Below, piece by piece: positions 57,649 through 64,000 of a DNA stretch of 64,000 bases; the first letter of the stretch is position 1, and every line of letters starts with the position of its first letter. Origin of the DNA: Paenibacillus sp. 1781tsa1 (GTDB lineage: Bacteria > Bacillota > Bacilli > Paenibacillales > Paenibacillaceae); assembly GCF_024159265.1 (NCBI RefSeq), contig NZ_JAMYWY010000001.1:3224001-3288000 (forward strand). The letters are read 5' to 3'. The position numbers and the translations under genes are program-made. Under the pieces are notes generated by a model that saw only the letters and a program-made list of their open reading frames with translations, made no database searches and was not told the origin of the DNA.

Positions 57649-59199
57649 ATGTATCCAAATCCGATTATTTGGGCTGATTACCCGGATCCTGACGTGATTC
57701 GTGTAGAGGACACATATTATATGGTCAGTACAACCATGCATATGATGCCGGGATGTGTCATTCTGCGTTCATATGATCTGATCCATTGGGAAGTAGCCAC
57801 ATATGTATACGACACATTGGATGATACACCCGCGCAACGGCTTGAAAATGGTCAACATATATATAGTAAAGGCATGTGGGCCGCTTCCCTTCGTTATCAT
57901 CAAGGCATGTTCTATGTCATTTTTGTCGCAAATGATACCCGTAAAACGTACTTGTACACGTCGACCTCCATCTCGGGAGAGTGGAAGAAGCAAGTAGTGG
58001 AGGGATTTTACCATGATTGCTCCTTATTTTTTGATGATGACGAACGAGTTTATCTTGTGTACGGGAATACCGAGATTTATCTGACCGAATTAAGCTCCGA
58101 TCTGACCGGGCCCAAACCGGGTGGAGTGCATCGCTTGATTGTAAAAGAAGAGCAGCCTTATCACCTTGGTTATGAAGGAGCACATTTCTACAAGATCAAT
58201 GGGAAATATGTTGTATTCCTGATTCATATCACGAAAGCTTCCGGACGGAGAACGCAGGCGTGTTATACGGCAGACTCTCTGGAAGATGTCTTCACTGGTG
58301 GAGAAGTATTTAATGACGATATGGATTATTTCAATTCTGGTGTTGCTCAGGGTGGCATCGTGGATACACCGAATGGGGATTGGTATGCAATGCTGTTTCA
58401 GGATCATGGGGCTGTAGGCCGGATTCCTGTTTTGGTTCCGCTCCATTTTGATCAAGGTATTCCGGTATTTGCGAACAAAGCTCCAAAACAGATTGATATT
58501 CCGAGCACCAGACCAGAGTACCGTTATAACCCGTTAATAGGTAGCGACAGTTTCAATTATGAAGCCGAAGAAGATGGAAGAGTACGCCTCCGTGATTTTT
58601 GGCAATGGAATCATACCCCTAATCAAGAACTCTGGTCCGTCACAGAGAAACCCGGGGTTTATCGTGTTCGAACCGGACAGATCAGCCCGAATCTGACATT
58701 CGCCGTCAACACACTAACCCAGCGTTCAATGGGGCCCGCTTGCGAAGCAATCGTTACGCTTGACGGCAGTGGTCTGAATAATGGCGATTATGCCGGGTTA
58801 TGCTTTCTGATCGGTTCATACGGTATGATCGCTCTTACGAAGCAGGATAACCAGTTTCACTTGGTCATGCATGCTAGAGATGGTGAGGACTCGACCATAT
58901 TTGGTAATCTGATTGACCAAGAGCCTGCTACGGAGCATGAACGTATCCCGGTATCTGGTCCAGTAGTTCAACTAAAAGCATTCGGAAATTTTGAGAACAA
59001 TCTGGATGAGTGCTCTTTTGCCTATTTCGATGGAATTGAATGGAGAGATATCGGGATTGTCCATAAAATGATATATAAACTGGATCATTTTATGGGTTGC
59101 CGAACGGGGTTGTTTGTATATTCAACCCAAATGGTTGGAGGGACAGCTGACTTTTCAAATTTCCAATATCGTATGATTCATCCGGAAGAGAAACAATGA
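57649..59199 (+). CDS. Glycoside hydrolase family 43, beta-xylosidase-like
   Basis: 516 residues, no signal peptide. Catalytic residues fit the family: D13 in YPDPD, D123 in DCSLFFDDD and E176 in EGAHFY. A C-terminal lectin-like beta-sandwich (about residues 310-516) is typical of XynB-type enzymes. It likely trims xylose or arabinose from short oligosaccharides already imported. It is translationally close to the upstream GH43 gene. Confidence 0.93.
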   Translation: MYPNPIIWADYPDPDVIRVEDTYYMVSTTMHMMPGCVILRSYDLIHWEVATYVYDTLDDTPAQRLENGQHIYSKGMWAASLRYHQGMFYVIFVANDTRKTYLYTSTSISGEWKKQVVEGFYHDCSLFFDDDERVYLVYGNTEIYLTELSSDLTGPKPGGVHRLIVKEEQPYHLGYEGAHFYKINGKYVVFLIHITKASGRRTQACYTADSLEDVFTGGEVFNDDMDYFNSGVAQGGIVDTPNGDWYAMLFQDHGAVGRIPVLVPLHFDQGIPVFANKAPKQIDIPSTRPEYRYNPLIGSDSFNYEAEEDGRVRLRDFWQWNHTPNQELWSVTEKPGVYRVRTGQISPNLTFAVNTLTQRSMGPACEAIVTLDGSGLNNGDYAGLCFLIGSYGMIALTKQDNQFHLVMHARDGEDSTIFGNLIDQEPATEHERIPVSGPVVQLKAFGNFENNLDECSFAYFDGIEWRDIGIVHKMIYKLDHFMGCRTGLFVYSTQMVGGTADFSNFQYRMIHPEEKQ

Positions 59200-59210
59200 A
59201 CATATGTAAA

Positions 59211-59231
59211 AGCCGCCCAACGGCGGCTTTT
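59211..59231 (+). terminator. Intrinsic terminator, AGCCGCC/GGCGGCT type
   Basis: AGCCGCC-CAAC-GGCGGCT followed by TTT, after the second GH43 gene. Confidence 0.75.
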
Positions 59232-59325
59232 CGTATTCAATGATTACAAGTTGTTGTACAATGATATGGATTCAAAGTTGCCAGAGAGAAAAGAGTTGTT
59301 CAAACCGAACTGGGGGCATGTCGTC

Positions 59326-61005
59326 ATGTATAAGAGATGTCTGGACATAACAAAATGGACCTTTATTCTGTTCCTTGCTGTGTCGATACCAGCAGGCCAT
59401 ACCGAAGGGAATTCCAAACAACATCATTCGCAGCCAGATGGGCAGCAGGTTCTACTCCCCGCTGTGTTTGAGAGGTATTCTCCTCCCATAGTAGTCTCTT
59501 TTGTCAGGGAAACCGGAGATGACATTGAGCGCATGATTAACCAATTGCCTGGGGAGACGATGCTGGACAATCGCTGGACTCGTTTGTATGAGAAGGAACT
59601 AGGAATTCAGATTCACTACGACTGGATTGCTAATGGAGATGTGTACAATCAGAAACTGGGTGTATCCCTTGCTGCAGGACGCTTTCCAGATGTGGTAAAA
59701 GTAAATCCATATCAACTCAGACAACTGAGCAACGCTGGAATGATTGAAGATTTAACCCATGTGTACCAAGAGCATGCTTCACCTCTTACGAAGAGTATTT
59801 TAGAGGCAGAGGGAACAGGCGCATTTGATGCGGCAACCATTGATGGCAAACTGATGGCTATTCCCGAATCTTCTTCCTCCATTGAGACTGCACAGTACCT
59901 GTGGATTAGAACCGATTGGTTGGAGAATCTGGGGCTGCGGCCACCTGTAACGATGGAAGAGCTTCTGCAGATTTCGAAAGCGTTTACAGAGAAAGATCCC
60001 GACAGAAACGGAGAACAGGATACGTACGGACTTGCGCTAACGAACCATCTATGGGATCCAGTTATGGGAGCTGCAGGGCTGATGTCAGGCTACGGTGCCT
60101 ACCCTACGATATGGGTTAAAGATGCAGAAGGAAACCTTACTTATGGAGGCATACAGCCTGAAGTTCGAGAGGCTTTGAAAGCACTGCAAACGATGTATCG
60201 TGAAGGCCAGCTTGATCCGGATTTTGGCTATAAGAGTGGAAGTAAAGCGTCTAGAATGGTTCAGGATGGAAAAATAGGGATGCTCTACGGGGAACAGTGG
60301 ACATCCTTTATGCTTCAGACCACCCGTGATACGGATAATGATGTAGAATGGCAGGCATATCCCATTGTTGCAAAGTCTGACCAGAGTCTGTTCGTTCCGC
60401 TACGTTCCAACACTGGGCAATACTTTGCTGTAAAAAAAGGCTTCTCTAATCCAGAGGTCGTGGTTAAGCTCATGAATCTGCATCTGGACATCAACTGGGG
60501 GGATCAGGCACAGTATGAAACATACTACAATGATGACTCCAAAGCGGTGTGGATGCTTTCACCGGTGACTCCTTTTCCCGGTAATAAAAATATAGATGCA
60601 TACAAACAAATTCGGGATGCCAGAAGTACAGGAGACTACTCTGTTCTGCAGAATGAAGCTCTCGCCATTCATAAACGAATTGTAGCCTATGATGTGAACC
60701 ATGTAGAGAGCGGTTGGGGCTGGAAACAAACCTATGGGCCTTCGGGTGCTTTTAGCATTGCAGATTCTTATGAACAGAACGGCCAACTTCTCTATGACCA
60801 GTTCACTGGCGGCATTACGGACACCATGGTTGATCGACAAATCATTCTTCGAGATCTTCAGCTTGAAGCCTATATGAACATTATTCTAGGCAGGTCGATC
60901 GATGAGTTTGATCAATTCGTAGAGAACTGGCGCAAGCTGGGGGGAGATCAGATCACTTCGGAAGTTAACGCATGGTTTCACACCAGCAAGCCAAAGGAGC
61001 GCTAA
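59326..61005 (+). CDS. Extracellular solute-binding protein, second copy
   Basis: 559 residues from ATG 59326, chosen because it begins a signal peptide (hydrophobic TFILFLAVS); the frame could extend to 59251. No lipobox cysteine is visible, unlike the protein at 53268. The binding-protein fold is recognisable in YEKELGIQIHYDWIANGDVY, DRNGEQDTYGL and IGMLYGEQWTSF. It lies 57 bases before a histidine kinase gene, so it may present a sugar to that sensor rather than to a transporter. Confidence 0.85.
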   Translation: MYKRCLDITKWTFILFLAVSIPAGHTEGNSKQHHSQPDGQQVLLPAVFERYSPPIVVSFVRETGDDIERMINQLPGETMLDNRWTRLYEKELGIQIHYDWIANGDVYNQKLGVSLAAGRFPDVVKVNPYQLRQLSNAGMIEDLTHVYQEHASPLTKSILEAEGTGAFDAATIDGKLMAIPESSSSIETAQYLWIRTDWLENLGLRPPVTMEELLQISKAFTEKDPDRNGEQDTYGLALTNHLWDPVMGAAGLMSGYGAYPTIWVKDAEGNLTYGGIQPEVREALKALQTMYREGQLDPDFGYKSGSKASRMVQDGKIGMLYGEQWTSFMLQTTRDTDNDVEWQAYPIVAKSDQSLFVPLRSNTGQYFAVKKGFSNPEVVVKLMNLHLDINWGDQAQYETYYNDDSKAVWMLSPVTPFPGNKNIDAYKQIRDARSTGDYSVLQNEALAIHKRIVAYDVNHVESGWGWKQTYGPSGAFSIADSYEQNGQLLYDQFTGGITDTMVDRQIILRDLQLEAYMNIILGRSIDEFDQFVENWRKLGGDQITSEVNAWFHTSKPKER

Positions 61006-61062
61006 TGTTCACTTTATTCATACAAGGAACCAACTCAGCCTTTGGCATTGGAGGTGAATGTA

Positions 61063-62820
61063 TTGATCAAGATTCCTGCTAGATCATGGCTTAACAGCAT
61101 ATTTGCGCGATTGATAATTACCTATCTGGTATTCGTTCTTCCACTTATTCTTCTTGGAGTGTATCTGTATCATTGGAGTTATGACAATGCAAGCCAGGAA
61201 ATATCGTTGTCAACGGAGAGACGGTTGAACCAATATGTCGTGGAATTGAACAGAGAGATGGAATGGATGGAATTACAGCAGTTTGATATTGTTGAGGATC
61301 GAAAACTGAATCGTCTGGCGATTCTCTGGGACATGATGGATCAGGTTGAGCGGCGTGATACATTAAATTACCTGACCGAACGACTCGCTTCATTTAAGAA
61401 TAGCACTGCTTATATCAAAAACGTTCATGTACATATCCCTTCTGTCGGCAAAAGTATATCCGCGAACCAAGGCATCGATGATTTTAATAAAAGTTCTTAC
61501 CTATACTTCAGTTCAAGCATGCAAGGAAAAGGTACACGTTTCACGGTAAAAGAGGACACCTTGAACTTGAGTGCCGTCAGGCTGACCGGCACGAGGGGAG
61601 AGCCCCCGCTTTTTGTCATTCAAGTGGAGCTGGACACAAATCATTTTCAAAATGAACTCACACGACTTAATCTGTACCCGGAGAGTTCAACTTTCCTGAT
61701 TGAGGACAAAACGGGGCATGCCATCACAGATAAGCATCAAGCTGGTGTTATTCTCGCGAATTACCGGGAGCACAGTATAAAAGGTACACTGGATGGCTTT
61801 CGAATGAAGGTAGGGGACACCATGTATCATGTTAGTCAGTTGCATATGGACGCCCTGGGCTTATCCGTAGCCACATATTTACCCGAGGCCATTGTCACCA
61901 AACCGCTTAGCAAGTTCTATCATTGGGCTTGGCTGTTTGCCATTACATCATTTGTTGCCATCACGGCGTATCTGTATTCCAGCTACAAGTTGATTCATAT
62001 TCCGTTACTGTTATTGGTGAAAAGATTCAAAAAAATGGAGGGAGGCATGTTTGATGTTCCCATCGCGCATAATCGAAAGGACGAATTCGGCTTCCTCTAC
62101 ACCCGTTTCAACCTCATGATTGAAAATCTTCAATCCCTGATCGACCGGGATTTCAAGAAAACACTGATGATGCAGCGGGCTGAGTTGAAACAGCTCCAAT
62201 CCCAGATTAATCCTCATTTTCTGTACAATAGCTTCTTTATTCTGAATTCACTGGCAAGAACAGGGGAGACAGAGCGTATTGAGCAATTTACTAACATGCT
62301 TGGGGAGTATTTCAGATTCATCACCCGGAATGAAACCGATCATGTGAAGTTGAAAGTGGAAGTTGAGCATTCACGAATCTATACAGAGATTCAGCAATTA
62401 CGGTTCTCCAGACGAATCAACGTTGATTTTGGGTCACTACCTGCTGAGATGGAGCATATTCACGTTCCCAGACTCATTATTCAACCCATTATTGAGAATG
62501 CATATGAACACAGCCTTGAAAAGAATACGGCCTCCGGTCTTCTAATTATTGGGTTTAATATGGATGGTTCATATGCCGAGATTACAGTAGAGGATAATGG
62601 AAATGAGTTGGAAGAGCAACAGATTCAAGCTCTTCAACAACGCTTGCATAACGACGGAAGTACGGATGAAATGACCGCGTTAATAAATATTCATCGACGT
62701 CTGGTCCTGACGTATGGAGAAGGAAGTGGCCTTTTCCTATCCAGAAGTGAACTGCAAGGATTAAAAGTCACAATTCGAATCCAGTGGAAAGAAGGAGAGA
62801 ACGAATGTATCGACTTTTGA
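61063..62820 (+). CDS. YesM-type sensor histidine kinase
   Basis: 585 residues from TTG 61063, with GGAGGTG six bases upstream. Membrane helices lie at residues about 16-36 and 288-310 with an extracellular sensor between, then HAMP. The His_kinase domain has INPHFLYNSFFILNSLAR with phospho-acceptor His385. The ATP-binding domain has ENAYEHS and VEDNGNE. Its stop overlaps the start of the response regulator by 16 bases, indicating tight coupling. Confidence 0.93.
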   Translation: MIKIPARSWLNSIFARLIITYLVFVLPLILLGVYLYHWSYDNASQEISLSTERRLNQYVVELNREMEWMELQQFDIVEDRKLNRLAILWDMMDQVERRDTLNYLTERLASFKNSTAYIKNVHVHIPSVGKSISANQGIDDFNKSSYLYFSSSMQGKGTRFTVKEDTLNLSAVRLTGTRGEPPLFVIQVELDTNHFQNELTRLNLYPESSTFLIEDKTGHAITDKHQAGVILANYREHSIKGTLDGFRMKVGDTMYHVSQLHMDALGLSVATYLPEAIVTKPLSKFYHWAWLFAITSFVAITAYLYSSYKLIHIPLLLLVKRFKKMEGGMFDVPIAHNRKDEFGFLYTRFNLMIENLQSLIDRDFKKTLMMQRAELKQLQSQINPHFLYNSFFILNSLARTGETERIEQFTNMLGEYFRFITRNETDHVKLKVEVEHSRIYTEIQQLRFSRRINVDFGSLPAEMEHIHVPRLIIQPIIENAYEHSLEKNTASGLLIIGFNMDGSYAEITVEDNGNELEEQQIQALQQRLHNDGSTDEMTALINIHRRLVLTYGEGSGLFLSRSELQGLKVTIRIQWKEGENECIDF

Positions 62821-64000
62821 TTGTAGATGACGAGGAGATTATTACGGATAGTCTCTATGAAACATTCGCCAGACATATCCCCGACCAGCTTGATGTATGT
62901 AAGGCATACTCTGCAACAGAAGCATTGTCCTGGATGCAGCGTTCGAGAATTGATATTGTTCTAACGGACATTCGCATGCCGGGCATGAGTGGTTTGGAAC
63001 TGACAGAGCGGATTCAAGCCAGTTGGCCGAATTGTCGCGTCATTTTTCTAACAGGACATAGCGATTTTGATTATGCCTATCAAGCTTTTCAAATGACCAA
63101 TGTGCGTTACTTGCTCAAAACGGAAGGCTATGACAAGGTGATGTCTGTTGTCGAAGATGTGATGGAAGAGATTCGGCGAAGTCATAGCATGCTTGAGTTG
63201 TTGGAACAATCACATAAAGTCAACTCGCAGCTTGCACTGATTCAACAAAAAGAGTATTTGCGGAAGCTGCTTCAAGATTGTACAGCGCTTATGGCTTCTA
63301 CTATTGATATGCAGGACGAATTATTCAGAAGAGATATAAGATTACAGATCAACTCACCTGTTTATCTCATACTGGGTCGGTTCAATAATCCGCCAGAAAA
63401 AGGTTCAGATCTCACACAAGTCCAGGAATCTGTTCGTATTATCGGCTCTTCTCTAATGCATGAGCGAACAGTGTGCGTCAGTGTAACGGACCATTATGGA
63501 GATACGATCTGGTTGCTACAGCCGAAGCAGGAAGAAGAGATGACCAATGATAAACTTGTACGATTTCTAGAAGGCACACTGGAACTGGTGCAGGAAGCTT
63601 GTATGGTATCTCTTGGTGTATCCATTGCATTCTCATTAAGCAGTCAAAGCTGTGAATGGTCCGAGTTAACCAAACAATATGAACGTCTGAGATTACTCCA
63701 GTGGATGAAAATAGGGGATGGCGTATCTATGGTAATCACGGATCATCGCAATGACCTCTCATCTGATGTACCCAAAGAATCCATGCGTATCTCAAACCGG
63801 ATTGAGATTATGTCAGGATATTTGGAAACGGGGCGAATTCAGCCATTTTACGATATATTTGAGGAGCTTGCAGGTGAACTGCTGCAACAGGATATCACGA
63901 TGGAACGTGCAATGGAAACCTACTACAATCTGGCCTTATTATTACATTCGACCATCAATCGGTGGGGTCTTCAACAGAAGATCCCAGATCAACGAAGCTT
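62805..64000 (+). CDS. YesN-type response regulator, cut by the window end
   Basis: Starts at ATG 62805 inside the end of the kinase gene and remains open to base 64000 (398 codons). The receiver domain has D8/D9 and phospho-acceptor Asp55 in VLTDIRMPGMSG. The usual LLKP after the conserved lysine reads LLKTEGY here. The middle region resembles other YesN-type regulators. The AraC DNA-binding domain expected at the C-terminus lies outside the window. Confidence 0.9.
   Translation, partial: MYRLLIVDDEEIITDSLYETFARHIPDQLDVCKAYSATEALSWMQRSRIDIVLTDIRMPGMSGLELTERIQASWPNCRVIFLTGHSDFDYAYQAFQMTNVRYLLKTEGYDKVMSVVEDVMEEIRRSHSMLELLEQSHKVNSQLALIQQKEYLRKLLQDCTALMASTIDMQDELFRRDIRLQINSPVYLILGRFNNPPEKGSDLTQVQESVRIIGSSLMHERTVCVSVTDHYGDTIWLLQPKQEEEMTNDKLVRFLEGTLELVQEACMVSLGVSIAFSLSSQSCEWSELTKQYERLRLLQWMKIGDGVSMVITDHRNDLSSDVPKESMRISNRIEIMSGYLETGRIQPFYDIFEELAGELLQQDITMERAMETYYNLALLLHSTINRWGLQQKIPDQRS

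Overview
The window looks like chromosomal DNA of a Paenibacillus-type member of the Bacillota. The evidence is moderate GC content, strong AGGAGG-type ribosome sites with some TTG and GTG starts, Bacillus-like protein families, and sugar ABC transporters paired with YesM/YesN-type two-component systems. No rRNA, tRNA, prophage, CRISPR array or intact insertion sequence was seen. All family assignments come from reading motifs; no database search was run.

Layout. 1-891 is the 3' part of a HelD-like helicase. 1083-7729 is a carbohydrate ABC importer (two permeases and a lipoprotein) divergent from a histidine kinase/AraC-type response regulator pair. A chemoreceptor (7913-9958) and a class I amidotransferase-like hydrolase follow. 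11068-14060 is a TetR/MMPL export unit, and 14297-16667 a second TetR gene with a cytochrome P450. A nucleoside deaminase pseudogene (16833-17064) and about 550 noncoding bases precede a carboxynorspermidine pathway pair (17618-19985). 20159-28747 is a mixed region: an SDR/MerR pair with a textbook 19-bp-spacer promoter, YitT, a cyclase-family hydrolase, a serine hydrolase, a secreted protein, an EamA transporter, and a TetR/cupin pair around a 30-bp dyad. 29058-34734 is a complete ribose operon, rbsRKDACB.

35044-40523 joins a YggS-type PLP protein, a BenE-type transporter and serine hydroxymethyltransferase, then on the other strand an NAD(P)-binding protein and a MocR/PdxR-type PLP-dependent regulator. 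All but two of these five are PLP-linked. Next come a secreted serine hydrolase, an amino-acid ABC system with receptor and permease fused, a duplicated-motif hypothetical protein, a TetR/MFS unit with two matching operators, a GH27 alpha-galactosidase, AraC and TetR regulators, and an alpha/beta hydrolase. A barnase-like lipoprotein and barstar lie at 52248-52972. The right end (53268-64000) is a xylan/arabinoxylan-type locus: two binding proteins, an AraC regulator, two GH43 enzymes without signal peptides, and a second histidine kinase/response regulator pair cut by the window edge.

Overall this is the genome of a saprophyte that imports plant-derived sugars and degrades them partly inside the cell, with many small regulator-plus-target modules. 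Several of those modules show their operator directly in the sequence. I found no clear new defence system or mobile system. The most unusual items are the membrane-anchored barnase, the PLP-themed cluster with a leader able to fold in alternative ways, the Vibrio-like polyamine pair behind a long leader, and the paired cre/RbsR boxes, one of them inside rbsK.
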